In this document: one piece after another, positions 1 to 22,600 of the stretch
Numbering within the stretch: the first letter of the stretch is position 1
How the letters are laid out: every line of letters begins with the position of its first letter
DNA from: Dirofilaria immitis
Lineage: Eukaryota; Nematoda; Chromadorea; Rhabditida; Onchocercidae
Direction: 5' to 3'
Length of the DNA stretch: 64,000 nt
Assembly (NCBI GenBank): GCA_024305405.1
Contig: JAKNDB010000076.1
Span: forward strand, 1,174,501 to 1,238,500
Position numbers and translations under genes: made by a program
Notes under the pieces: generated by a model
Seen by the model: only the letters and a program-made list of their open reading frames with translations
Told to the model about the DNA's origin: nothing
Database searches by the model: none

Positions 1-407
1 TATTCAACGACTGTTTCTGAAAAATTCAAGAGAAGCTAGAAACAACTTGTGTTCAGGATAAGACCAGGCGTGATTCGACTATCAACTTTTTTTCCATCCT
101 TTCCACAAAATTCAATTTAACTGGTTTAATTTTACATAAGAAGTTTGAATTAAAATCAAGATGAAATATTCATTGATATTTCGTGAGAAAACTGCTACGC
201 GGTTGCAATTTATGTGTTTAGCTTTAATTCTTATAAATTATAAGCCAGACAATGCTGACAAGTTCAACTTTAGAGATTAATTCAAGAATATAATCACATA
301 GCATTTCGACAAATCATTGAAAAACTAGGGAAACTTATTTGTATTTATAATAAATAACTAAACGATTCTGTTCATTATCGGAAAGGACCCGATGTATTTA
401 AATAAAC
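1..407. other. AT-rich non-coding edge
   Basis: No convincing exon is visible on either strand. Because the minus-strand gene just to the right may use a splice donor at about 438, this stretch may be part of its next intron or its 3' untranslated region. Confidence 0.4.
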
Positions 408-1031
408 TTATAAATTGTTTTCAAAGAATCTGTCACACCCGTGTTTACATGGCAGCATAACGGAAGTAGAATATGGTTGGATTTTATTGCAGACATGACA
501 ATAACCGCTTTCTTTTGCCTCATCCATTACTGCATTGGGTGCTGAACGAAACTGAAATAAGAAAATTAAACATGATTTAAAATTAAATTCATCTTCCTAA
601 ACATTTTAGTCGGAGATTTTTGGAATATGTTGAATGATAAATATGCAATCTTTATATTCGAAATCTTGTAAAAATACATAGAACATATTCATATTTTTGG
701 CAACCATATGAATGAGAAAATGAGATGAAAATCAAAACCATAGAATGAATAGTTCTAGAAGGTATATTGAGATTGTATATGCTTAGCAAGACATTGCATC
801 TCAGCAGCATCAAAAGAAAAGTATTAAGGCCCAGAGTAGTGAAAGGGAAAAAGACAACCTGAAACGATACTGTGGATGGAACTTTGACTGGAGTGGAAGC
901 TGTGTTGAGATCGCATGATGTTAACGATACTGGAATTTGCCTGCTATTTTCTTGATTACCATTTTCGTCGCGTCTATTCATAATAACATCGCTCAATTTC
1001 CGAATATGATTCCACTCGTCACCCTTCCACC
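408..1031 (-). CDS. 3' exons of an unidentified gene with a half-RING-like cysteine motif (partial)
   Basis: Two exons join in frame on the minus strand. The upstream exon is about 859-1031, with a TTTATAG acceptor and a CAG/GTTGTC donor. It encodes a polar stretch containing GDEWNHIRKLSDVIMN and a Ser/Thr-rich tail. The downstream exon starts at 551 after TTATTTCAG and encodes FRSAPNAVMDEAKESG, then a C-x2-C ... CKHGC pattern, resembling the first half of a RING or zinc ribbon. It either reads to a stop at 408-410 or is spliced at a GG/GTGTGA donor near 438 toward exons outside the window, which would be needed to complete a RING. Splice phases agree between the two exons, so I think they are real. 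The exons upstream of 1031 were not found and I do not recognise the family. Confidence 0.4.
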
Positions 1032-1441
1032 CTATAAAGATGAGATATCATTAGAAATTTCTTTATTTTTAAAAATAATACAATTCCCGACATTACTTAA
1101 TTACGAGAAACATTTATATCATACAGTTTATATACAGTATCAAACTCGACGATTTTCAACTTCGAAAAAAACTTAGTTATTACTGTGATCAAATTTGATT
1201 ATCTAGAAGCTTCAAGCTAAATTTTATTGAATGGGTTGTTAAATATATTGCTACAAATGAGCAATCTTTTATTTGGAGCGATAACAGAAAAAACAAATAT
1301 TTAGCGTTATGTATTTAACATAACAAAGTGATAACACCTCTAACTGGCAAAAGGATAATTACAGCTACAAATTAATTTCAAAATATCAATTCCCTGAATT
1401 ATCGAATTGCACTTTGATTTTATTCATCGTATGCTATGACG

Positions 1442-1469
<28 letters not shown>
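1442..1469. repeat. (TA)n microsatellite
   Basis: Uninterrupted alternating TA of about 28 bases. It is ordinary simple-sequence DNA and a possible polymorphic marker. Confidence 0.95.
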
Positions 1470-1474
<5 letters not shown>

Positions 1475-1615
1475 GCACATAGGATACAACAGAGTGAGAA
1501 TTCTAAAACGTCTTTATCAAATATCGAAACTAGAAGAATCTTCCTTCCCGGAAAGACTAATGGTGGTGCATAGCCAGATAAAAAGTGCACTCTTCAGACA
1601 ATTCAATTCTAGATA

Positions 1616-1740
1616 GGTTAGGTAGGTGGGTAGATAGGTAGGTAAGTAGGTAGGTAGGTAGGTAGGTAGGTAGGTAGGTAGGTAGGTAGGTAGGTAGGCA
1701 GGTAGGTAGGCAGGTAAGTAAATAGGTAGGTAAGTAGGTA
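1616..1740. repeat. Tetranucleotide (GTAG)n microsatellite
   Basis: About 125 bases made mostly of the unit GTAG, with scattered single-base variants giving AGGC and AAGT units. It translates to Thr/Leu/Pro/Tyr runs on the minus strand, which are artefacts rather than protein. Confidence 0.95.
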
Positions 1741-1880
1741 AACCTCAGTTCTCTCCTCATTCATATTCGCTTCTCTTTTCTTAACACTTGCACTTTTATG
1801 ATAGCATTTTCGTCATCTATCTATGCCTCTTCTCAATGTCGCTTGTACTACTCACTATTACGGTACACCTATTCATCCAA

Positions 1881-1904
1881 TACTACTACTGCTACTACTA
1901 TCAG

Positions 1905-1938
<34 letters not shown>

Positions 1939-1943
1939 GCTAC
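1881..1943. repeat. Trinucleotide (TAC)n microsatellite
   Basis: About 20 TAC units with a few GCTAC and TCAG interruptions. It would encode poly-Tyr or poly-Val, and no gene context supports translation. Confidence 0.95.
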
Positions 1944-3102
1944 ATGACTTTCTTTAAACAACACTACTGTAAGGCGTAAGGAAGATGCACGAAGATATGC
2001 AAATGCAAGAACGCAATGGTGCACAGACAATCTGCTTATATGAAAGTGCAACGAACACAACTTTGAAGGAATAGTACTTCTTACCCTCATCTGTTTCCTC
2101 CTTTTCTCTCTCCGTTCATTAAGATTGAGGCTCCCGCCCCTTTCAAATACTGATAATTTCGAGAATAGAGATTGTCAGAGGATACTTCAGAGGATATCTC
2201 TTCACAAGGGCCGATATGTGACGCAATGACTAAACTTCGAGAGACGAAATGCGCTCTGCGATTTCGCATTTCAATACAACTCTGAGATCTCATATTTCTA
2301 TAGTTCGAATGACATGTTAGATAGTTCTAGACGTGACTAATGATAGCTTAAATAGTTCGTCAATATTTAGCAGATGTCCTCAGTTTTACTTTTCAAATAC
2401 ATAAGGTTTTCGTAACATCTGTCAGCATTTAAGTGATCTAACGTATGTTTTGTTCTTTTTATTTTAGAAAATCATAATTGCTTACTGTTCTGCAAATAAA
2501 CATTATTTCATAGAAAATTTATATCTCTTACTTTTTATACTCTTTCTCTCCAATTAATTCCTATCCTACATGAGAAATATTAATCATGAAAAATTTTATC
2601 TTTTATTTCATTCTATTCCTATATAACATAGGAAGGAAAAAGCAAAATAAAAAAATCTGATGACTGTTTTAAATAAACTCCAAACTAAAAATCAGATAAA
2701 TGCGGACGGTTAAATTAGAAAGCTCTTATTATAAAGAAATCTCAAAACATAATAGTTTAGTAACAAAAGCAGAAATTATACATTAACATTAAGATACAAG
2801 ACGAATGAAAAATTTCAGGCAACTGCCAGAACTGCATAAGTTTATCTAAACCGTTCAGCGGAAAAATCAAATATCACAAATTTTTTTGACATTTAATTCA
2901 AAAATTTTGATGAATGAAAATTGTCTCAACTATATTTTTCGACATGCAATTTAAATGAAATTCGGGGTATAAAGCAATATGCAATTTTTACTGCATTAAT
3001 AACAATATCACATAAATAATTAGTGCAAAAGACAGGATTGAAAGTCATAATTGCAGATTGAGAAAGTACCATACAGACATATCAAAAGAAATCATGGTTT
3101 TC

Positions 3103-6918
<3,816 letters not shown>

Positions 6919-7980
6919 TTCTGCGTTATTTTTCACGTTTCATTTAATTCTTTTGTATGATGGAAACAAAACTCTCACCCCATGTATACGAATTGATATG
7001 AATTTAATTTTTAATTTATTCAATTCATGCTTTTGATCAGGCAAATGAATAGAACGTTTAACGCCGACCTACTACATTTCTCTTCTATCACTTACTAAAA
7101 TTCGTCCCACAAAGACCAAAGAATTTTTACATAAGAGCAATCCAAAACGATGAACAGAATCAGCTACTCTCATTACATGAGTTGGTATTTCTCCAATTTG
7201 AATGAAAGTTTTGGGCAGTAAATGTCATCATGTCTTTCAGCTTTCCTATTTGTACTGCAGAAGTCCTGAAAGTCCTATTTGCTTTGCACTCTTATCTCAC
7301 ATGACAACTCTTCCTTTTCTATCCTACTCTATTAACTCATAGAATATACCAGGATTCCTCTCCAATTTACACATCCGATGGACATAGCTTCCAGTTTTAC
7401 TGTATACTTGATGAAATGCTGAAATGCCTCCCGAGTTATGTGAACGGAGAGAAGTTAAAAATTACGTTGAATAGTAGCCCAAAATATAGCATGGTTATGG
7501 TAGCATGAATCAATCTCGGAAAGTGGAAGAAATGCTAGTAAATTACCATAATATTACTGACAGTAAACAGATATGAGATAATATTTATTAGCCGATGAAA
7601 ATGTGACGAATGAAGAAAAAAATTTTCAAGCATTTGCTCAAGCAGTCTTTATTACTAGATCAAGAATGGAGAGAAAAGTGATTCTTCATCAAATTTACCG
7701 AAGTCATACTGTGGAATTGATGATAAAATATACCTTCCTCTGTGCATAGACACTGAGCTAGGAAACATGGACAACTTTGCATTTATTGTCTTTCCTTCAA
7801 TTTTATTTTTCACAACTTTTATTTAGTGTAAAATGCTCACCAACATATATATATATCAAAAAATAATATATATAAAACATCATAACTAACGTGTGCATCT
7901 GACGAATCGATAAAGAGAAAAAATTAATTCATTCCTGTCCCTCACTGCATTTATCTCATTATGATTAGCATATGCAAAAA
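6919..7980. other. Intergenic region between the RtcB start and the MADF gene end
   Basis: About 1.06 kb. It should hold the RtcB promoter or trans-splice site and the MADF 3' untranslated region. A short TA-rich tract lies at about 7844-7875. No further exon was found on either strand. Confidence 0.4.
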
Positions 7981-10181
7981 TCATCTTACTGTCTTACTAT
8001 TTTCTAATAGTTCCATTTGCTTTTCATGGACTGTGTCACGAATCACTTTTTGCAATTTTATGTATTCTAGTCGATTCATGCTGCCTATCTCACGTAGCGG
8101 ATAGATCAATGAATTACCTGAAATATAACCAAACTGAACTTAATGACGAATCAAAATAGTAGTAATTCATTCTCAGTATCCTTTTTTGCCTCCTTCGTAG
8201 TTAAGTATTTACATTCACACTAGTAATTAGCTATTAAGTAATGAATCATGCATATTCAAACATTTAATTGCAGAATAAAGACATTATTTGAAAAGAGACC
8301 TTACGAAATATTGAATTAAATATAGACTTCTGATATTTGGTAATTTAAGATTAAAATGTATTATTTGAAGAAATTGATGAAACAAATCTATAATGTCTTC
8401 AAACAGCTCAACTGGAATTTTCGAAAAAAATGCAAAGATAATTCTTGGTATAACTTACAAAATGCAGAATATTCATCTTCCGTAGCAAGGATTGTCGATT
8501 CCGTTGATTCTCCGTCAACAGTATTCGAAGTTGAAATCATGGCCTTTCTTATTCTGCACCGTCCATTAATAAAATGACTGCTGGAATCAACAGTTGTCAA
8601 ATTTCCATCAGCATTTCTTTTCCCAAGAAAGGATTCTTGATGAACAAGCGCTGCATCATTTATTTCGTTACAAACTGAAGTATTAGCTCCCGAAAACGAA
8701 GTACTGCTATTGCTAAGCCGATCAAGAAACATCATTGCAGAGAAATATTTCCAACGTGGCTGTATCAATTTTCCAGAAGTATCTATTTTCACTTTTTTCG
8801 AAGTTTAAAGTACGAGTCTTTCAAGTTTTTCCACTGTTTCTCAATATCATGACCTAAAAAGATATAAGTTAAATATCACATACTTAGAACAAAGCAATCA
8901 ATCAAATAAATTCATTATTGCCGTGTGACGGTTAGGCAGGATTAGCATAAACTATAAATTCTTTTTGTAGGATTTTATAACCTCTTTTTTCTTCAATGAT
9001 CTATTGTAATTATTCTAAACATTCATACCTTAAAGTTTTTAATATAAAACCACCAAAGCCTAATTTTTCTTTTGCTCAGACAAGTTTGCAAATCCAATAC
9101 GAATTCGCTAATTTATTATACATAGACAAAAGACAAAGAACACTTCTTGAAAAGTAAATAAAAATACACTTCTTGAAAAGTAAATACGTTAGAGATACTT
9201 ACAGGAAAGCAAGTTTTCATCGGTACTAAGAAGTGCAGCAATCTCGATGAAATGATCCTTTCGCTGACCCAAATTTCTCAGCTCTCGACCGTGATCCCAA
9301 ATTGCAGGCCGAAGATAAACAGCATCAATGATTGAGAATCTTAATTCATCGTTTATCTTCCCAACTGTTTGTCGACTCTCGTGATGATGTCGAATATGAT
9401 GCTCATGCTCTACTCCCATTTCCATTTCACTGCTTTTATCCACAGGTATCTGTAAATAATTTTTACTTTTTTAGCTAGTAAACGCAATAACGTAACTTCT
9501 ACATTCTTACTAAAGAACTTTCAGCTTTTTTTCGAGACCTCTCACTTACTTTGTTATACAACTATTTTGAACTACTTCTTCTAATCATTTGATTTGTGAT
9601 TAAATGCAAACCCTGTTATGTGACCACAGATTTGCTAAGTTATAAGCTGCTATTTTCGCCTTTTAAAATCTATATTGTTAACTGTTCAAGAAATCATTAA
9701 ATTATAAAAATTTGGGGAAATGATATTTTGCTGCATACTGACTATGTGTAGGATGTTCTGCACATAGCTGCAAACTACTTCAGTGATAATCATGAGTATT
9801 TATTTCCCTAAAAACAAGACTAAAATTGAATAAATGAATTTAAAATCAGATAAAGCAAATAAGTAAAAATATAAAAATAAAATTAAAGAGAAAGTTACTA
9901 TATATCCAAATCCAACGTTATTTCCACAAATCGGAGTATCGAAAAGTTCTCAAAATTGTTCCACAATATGAATTACAAACCTCCACAAAAACGCTTTCAT
10001 GTTCATCAGGCAGCACAGTCTCGACGTATGTAGCGTTTGTTCCAGCTGTGGAAGCATCCACCGCACGCATAGCAACACGGATTGCATCCGGAATAACATG
10101 CGATGGCTGACTACCAGCACTCCGCGTCACCACCGTCCCACCCCGTCCACCACGACAAAAAACCGAAGAATCGATTTTCAC
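7981..10181 (-). CDS. MADF/BESS-domain DNA-binding protein (5' end uncertain, one frameshift)
   Basis: MADF (Myb/SANT-like) proteins are sequence-specific DNA-binding transcription or chromatin factors, expanded in flies and worms. Exons: about 9981-10181 (start unclear), 9203-9449, 8459-8853 and 7981-8117. The first exon encodes a low-complexity N-terminus with PSHVIPDAIRVAMRAV. The second holds a His-rich stretch and the start of the MADF fold (LRFSIIDAVYLRPAIWDHG). The third continues with CHDIEKQWKNLKDSYFKLR and PRWKYFSAMMFLDRL, giving the conserved Trp and aromatic positions. The last exon (LIYPLREIGSMNRLEYIKLQ) resembles a BESS C-terminal interaction motif. Frame breaks once in an A run (plus strand T 8793-8798); one extra base restores KLRKKVKID and makes all phases agree. 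No in-frame ATG is visible in the first exon, so an upstream exon or trans-splice site is likely missing from this model. Confidence 0.75.
9141..9187. repeat. Short tandem direct repeat in a MADF intron
   Basis: The 20-mer CACTTCTTGAAAAGTAAATA occurs at 9141 and again at 9167. It looks like a small local duplication. Confidence 0.8.
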
Positions 10182-11274
10182 AATACTTAGATTTTCAACT
10201 GTCCAAGAATTCCTCCTCCAAAGTAGATGGTAAATAATTTCTGTACATTTGAAATAATACAGCGAGATTCGCTGCTTACCGATTTACGCTTTTTATCACA
10301 GTATTAATCCTGATTTTCCAACGTTAAATTCCAATTGTGACGATAACCGGGGTTAACTAGGTATAAAAATCAATTTACTGGATTTAGTGGATCAAATCTC
10401 AATAACTTCGATAACCGTCAATCAAGAATGCCCTTTCAGTTCGATGCTCAGAAAAAATTAAGAGTTGCTGAAACTACTGCAGAATAACTTATTCACTTAT
10501 CTGATATCAATAGACATATTGTGTACTTGAGTTTTCATGCGCTGAACGATATTTTGGAATACTATCAACAACAGCAACTGGACTTTTAGACCAAAACATA
10601 ATGATCATCATGCAAGAATAATTGCTTCAATTCAACTTTTTATTCAGTATTTGATAACTTGTGATGAAGACAATATAACAACAGCAAAAATTGTAAATTG
10701 CTTCGTAGCAGTGTAAGATTCCTCAAATAAATCAGAGAAGGAAAGGGAGAGAAATCATGTCTTATTTTCCTGAAATGATCTAATCCTACGAGCTAGCAAC
10801 AAAGATTGTTAGAGAAATGCAGTATTTGTATGAAAATAACAAGTAATCACAATTCAAAAAGAAAAAAAATGAATCCAACATCAGTGCGAGACTTTTCGTA
10901 AATCTGAAAATGTTTCAAATCTATCTCCTACTTATCCTTTATCAAGCACTCCTATTTTTAATTGTTTGATTTATATTAATCAATTTATAATAACTAAATA
11001 TTTCCTCCATAAGCAGGAAAGCGCCATGAAAGGTGAAAAACCAAAAACGATTTTTTAGAATTATGCATGGAAATGTTGACTAAAAATTTTGTTCATAGAC
11101 TTTATAGCTTTCTGATAAACTTTTTACGAAATATAATATTACAAAAAGACGTTGCACGCTTGCAAATCCATTATATTTCAACTAAACATCACCATCATTT
11201 GCACTGATCTGAAGACAATGAACGTTTTGGAAAAATATGCTCGGTATCCATTTCGCGCGATAGTTCATTTTCGG
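10182..11274. other. Intergenic region between the MADF gene and the IleRS 3' end
   Basis: About 1.1 kb. The part next to 10181 stays open in the MADF frame for a further 60 bases or so without an ATG, so it may belong to that gene's first exon. The remainder is AT-rich with no gene I can support. Confidence 0.35.
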
Positions 11275-17598
<6,324 letters not shown>

Positions 17599-17818
17599 TA
17601 GCCTTACTATGATTGAGCAAATAAGATTTCCAATATATAAATGAAAGTAAGCCTAATTTGTCAAACACTGATGTAAATACCTTTGAACTGACCATCATAA
17701 ATAACAATAGCATCTGATAGGATATATTATTTTGGTGATAATTATTATTTCCCTTCTCTTTCCACATTTTGATTTTTTTCATTGTTTTTTCAAGTTTTTT
17801 CACCTTTCTCAACTTACT

Positions 17819-18648
17819 TTAGTGTGATAAATAGTCATTAAGTTTCTCCACAATGAGCCGCACATGATTAATATCGAAGTGATTCAAACCCAATGAAAAC
17901 AGCAAATTGCACCGTTTATTATGTTCAACCAGTATTCTCACAAAGCGATTCAAGAGAAGATCGAAATCACCTTGAAAAAAAATAAATTAGTGCATCAATA
18001 GAAAATATTTAGTACGACATAAAAATCGAAGCTAAAATGAAAAAGCGATGCAAGTAATCTGATAATTTAAGTACAAAAATAAAATAATTTAGGAAAAAGA
18101 ATATATACATTAAGGAATATATCTATGAATGGTAATGACTGACATACAGCAGTTCTGTGCAAGCATCGCTAGATACAGCAATTTCAATAATGAAAGACTT
18201 ATCAGTGATGGTCCTAAGAGGACCTTTGTATCATAATCAATATTATGTATCGGCTGAAGTGTAGAAGTTATGACTGCTTCAGGAAATATTACCTTAAAAA
18301 AGTATTTTCAGGCTAGAAGTATTTTTGGTTTTAACACAGTACACGTCGACAAAGCATTACGTGTCTCTTCACATACACAAAAATTAAAAAAGTTCCTACT
18401 AATAAGAACTATCACTCAATTAGAAGATATAATTTATAACTTACATGTACAATTTGTCCAATCTTCTCAGTGTCAGAAATAATAATTGTGCTTATATTGG
18501 CGAAATGAACTACATTGAATCGTGTTCTGCTGCCATTATAATCAAACGACAAATCAATAACTGATGGTAATTGTGGGCTCTCAAGCATCAAACTTAATAA
18601 ATTCTTCCAAACCGTATATATACACTGCAGTGTTTTATTTAATATCAT
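17819..18648 (-). CDS. Probable proteasome assembly chaperone 3 (PAC3/PSMG3-like)
   Basis: Three exons (18445-18648, 18148-18292, 17819-17970) join in phase to give 166 residues without any frame break. PSMG3 helps order the alpha ring during 20S proteasome assembly. The similarity rests on the order of features: FNVVHFANISTIIISDTEKI (a beta pair like the PAC3 fold), then YDTKVLLGPSL, which corresponds to the TTKVLLG motif I recall in mammalian PSMG3, then a hydrophobic segment and a final helix (INHVRLIVEKLNDYL). It is longer than human PSMG3 (about 120 residues), mainly at the N-terminus and in the middle. The stop codon lies about 220 bp upstream of the IleRS start on the same strand, suggesting co-transcription. 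The exon model is firm; the family name is a moderate-confidence recall. Confidence 0.5.
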
Positions 18649-19641
18649 GATGACTACATCGAAAATAGTTACTTTAAGCCAAATTTATGATGATAATGCA
18701 AAGCCAGGATTGAGCATTCCCCTTTCTCTCGTCGCCCCCATATTATGCGTAATTTCACAAAAATGTTTTTATGTCCTCGAAATCACTAAAATTCCTAAAA
18801 ATATCGAAAATTATAATCTTCGTTATCAAAAACATCGATAGCCGGAAGGGTTGCCTGTTGACATTCAAAAAAAAATCATTCTCATTGATTTTAGAACTTC
18901 TTCCATACTACTAATATAAAAGAATGAGTATGATATTAAATCTTGAAGACATAATCATAAAATGGATCACCTGAATATCATATTGTTGTTTGCAAACAAT
19001 AATAGAAAAACAAACAGAGACAACAATTATCCATAGTTTATAAATATAAATAACTGCCAATAAACAAAATCCACAATATAAAAACAGACAGAAACTACAA
19101 AACAGAAAAATATTTTGCGATTTATGAAAATATAAAAACTGATGCCAATATCATAAAATCAAAGAACTTTCACAATTGATCCTTCAGTGACAAGAATATC
19201 CAAATAAACAGCATTTTTCAATCAAACATTGCTAAATAACAAGAAATGAGAATCTCCCCACTAATACGTGAATAATGGTTTTTATCTTACAGAAAAGTTC
19301 CGACATCCAGAATATTCTCAGCAAAGTTTACTGAAATATATCATTTAACGAAATGAAAGACTGAACTCGTATGAACCGTTTTCCAAATGTGAGAAATAAA
19401 TGTCAGCAGCAGAAAGAATTTTTGAAAAGCTTTGCGTATATGAATCCAATTTAACCAGACTCAAATTTTTGCTGCTAGCTAAATTTATTTCGCAGTAAAA
19501 AGACAAAATCAAAATTATTGGAACGAAAAAAATGCTGGATTATCATGTTGCGTATTGGCGATATATTATTATCAAACAAATAACCATCTCCAATTAAATT
19601 TTGGAAATCTTCGATGAAGTATGAGTATTTTTAAAATAATG
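18649..19641. other. Intergenic region between PAC3-like gene and Sec8 3' end
   Basis: About 1 kb, AT-rich. It should hold the Sec8 3' untranslated region and the promoter or trans-splice site of the PAC3-like gene. No additional exon was recognised. Confidence 0.4.
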
Positions 19642-22600
19642 TTACCTCTGTAACTGTGCTAAAATCGTCTTCAGTTGAGAGATTCTCTGTTCCAAAGCAC
19701 CAGGTTGCGTGCTCAGTACTGGATGTGATCTAAAGAGAGATAGATTTTTCACCATAAAAATCACTTTATATCTCTCAAGTCTGAAAATTTTCGAAAAGAT
19801 AATCTATTTTAAATAGACTGATAATTACCTTAAAGCAAGTGCAAGAAGATATGTGTATTCCAAATGTGAAAATATTGCTCCTCGCTCAAGAATCAAAGCC
19901 AACAACTGATCAGGGTCGTGGTTGAGTAATTCAAAAAAATTCTCGCTCTTTCCAATTCACTTTCACGATGTCCTGTCAACTGACTTAGTCTTTGTTGAAC
20001 AGCAAAAATATTTCGACATACACGTTTCTTTCCATTTTCATTCAATTTTTGCATATGCTGGCTGAAAATTTCTATTCTCATCAAAATTAAAATTAAAAAC
20101 TTTAAAACAGAGAGTATCTTTAATACTTATCCTTGTGTATTTTCAACACACAATAAAATCTCTAAATATCGTATTTGTTCTTAAAATATCTTGAATAAAC
20201 TTTAGAGAGATCACAATCAAATATATAAATCGTTTACCTCGAATGAATGAAGATGGAAGCTGAAAGATGTCCTAAGCCGTCAAATAGATATTTCATTTTA
20301 TGTGAGGGAAGGTTTGTGCTAAGTACCTGATGAAAATGAGCCATGTCACGTCCAAAATCGATTACCTCCAATTAATTAAAACTTAAATTTTTCACGATAA
20401 AGACTTCAAATCCTTAATAGAGTTAAGTTTATGCGGTATTAATGAAAAAAAAAAGAAAAACATGAAACAAAACAAACATAAAGAATGCTGTAAAGAAATT
20501 GAGAAATATTTTGCTGTAATATTGTCACTGTGTGCATAACTTACCTCATTATCAAGTTCATCATGAGGCAAGGATGGCCTTATTCGCGCCAGTGGTAACA
20601 AATGGAAGAAGCAATGCACACGAAGCTCAAGATGAATTATTAATAAACAAGTATCAGCTTTTGCATCCAAATTGGCCAATCTGGAATCTAGTGCAACGGA
20701 AATATGTTCTTCCTTAAAATTTAGTTTCTTTGAGAATTAATTAAATCCAATTGAGTTGAATTTCCTAGTACTAAATTGTACTGCAAGAATAAGTCTAACT
20801 TTTCTTTAACACTGTATCTGGTTAATAACAAAGTTGTGACAAAAAAATTAAATAACTTCAAGTATATAAAATTTAACTTGAACTACTATAGAAAATTAAT
20901 CCCATATACAATTTAAATTATTAGAAAGTCGGCTATATTATAATCACATTTTTGCAGACTATGTGCTGTCGCTACCAGAATTATAAATATATCGCTCACC
21001 GACTGGTGAACAATGCCATTTTCATCTGTTCTTTGCAGTTGTACAACACATTTACGCATTGCGTTATGGGATGATTCCGAAAGTTTTTCCATAAGAGAAC
21101 GCATACTGTTACAAAACCATTTCAAAGATTCATGGATACATGCTAGCGAACGAATTACTTCAATGTCGGTTATCAGCTCATCACGAACAAGTTGTTTCGC
21201 TGTTCCCAGGTTACCTAAGATGTAATTTGAAACATTAACTTTGGAAGACAATCACAACAAGAATTATGAATTAAAAATTCATGAATTTGTGCTCTTTGAT
21301 TTTACAGAGACGAGATTGGGAAAGTTTACCTATGAGAATTTCAGATTCTCTTTCATTTCGATGACATACGTCACTTTCCGATTCACTAATGGGTGAGACT
21401 GTAGATGGTGTATTCACAGAGAGAGTTGAAATACTTTCATAACTGCTCACCATGAACCAATTCGGCAAACTTTTCAAAAGACGTGATATATCTTCGTCTA
21501 CTGCCCATGTCGCACTTATTTTACGCTTTTCCCTGTACCCGTCTTCATGACTCAAATTGGAAATCTAAATAGTATTACACGTAATAGACGATTTCCATTT
21601 GTTACGATCCACAAACAAGTTTTTCAATTCAAAATGAAACTCAAAATAACAATTAAAAACATAATTCGAATCAGTGGATGTCGATGACTAAAACATATAT
21701 ATATATATATAAATTATTAAAATAACTTTTGAAAATATTTTGAATGCGTTGAATGCAGTATGTTTGTTTTTGTTTGAATATATTATTTAAGTTAAACTAA
21801 AAAATCCAGATATCTTCCACAAGCTGAAAGAATGAAATGGACAAGTAAGAAATCACAAGCGATTTCTAGTCCATTATCAGCACTAAAAATAATATCTTAC
21901 CACAGAATCTTTTTCCTCTGAAGTATGCTTCTGGAAAGACAAGATCTTTTCATAAGCATTATTAGCGCTCTCCAAAAATTCATCAATAACAAGTAACCAT
22001 AATGCTGACAATCTTTCAGTATATTTATCCATAGTAAGAATCAATTTTCCAATTTGGTTACAAACTGAATAAACATTCCAACAGCTTCCCAAAACTTTCT
22101 GCAAACGAAAATCAACAAAAAAATGAATTTATGAAGACATAAAAATGTGTTTGAATCAAAGTATTTATGGTTTGATCTATAGCAAACATTTTAGTTCGAA
22201 TTGCAAGTAGGCTTAAAAATTCACCGGATTAGGATAATGCATAAGAACACGCCACGCGTCCTGTTCATTAAGTGCTTGATCGGCAAGAACTTCAAGCTTG
22301 CACTTAAACTGATCGATGAAAACATTAACAATGAATGAGTGTAAGTAAGAACGCAAACGGCAAGGTTTTACATTTGATTCGGTTTCGCGCTCATTGCAGA
22401 AACGTTCAAGGTGTGGATAAAGAGCAATAATGTTCCAAGATGATGACGGGCATATTAAAGACTGAAGCTGAAAAATAAAAAATAAAGACTACAAAAATAG
22501 TTACTGTGTGCAAATACATGAAATTTTAATTCAACTATCTGTTTATAATCGATTTGTTAAAATCTTTAGTAGAATTTAGGTAATGAGAAAAAAGATAATG

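Larger units (their letters stand above)
1032..3102. other. Intergenic or intronic AT-rich DNA with microsatellites
   Basis: About 2 kb with three simple-sequence repeats, listed separately. A slightly more GC-rich patch at about 2080-2300 carries short open frames on the minus strand; it could be an upstream exon or promoter of the left-edge gene, but no splice-consistent model emerged. The 2300-3100 part is featureless apart from being the likely 3' untranslated region of the RtcB gene. Confidence 0.4.

Noticed and set aside
1557..1760. Open frame rich in Thr, Leu, Pro and Tyr on the minus strand
   Set aside because: It is a translation of the GTAG microsatellite, with no splice or start context.
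1788..2090. Poly-Tyr and poly-Val open frames on both strands
   Set aside because: Both arise from the TAC trinucleotide repeat.
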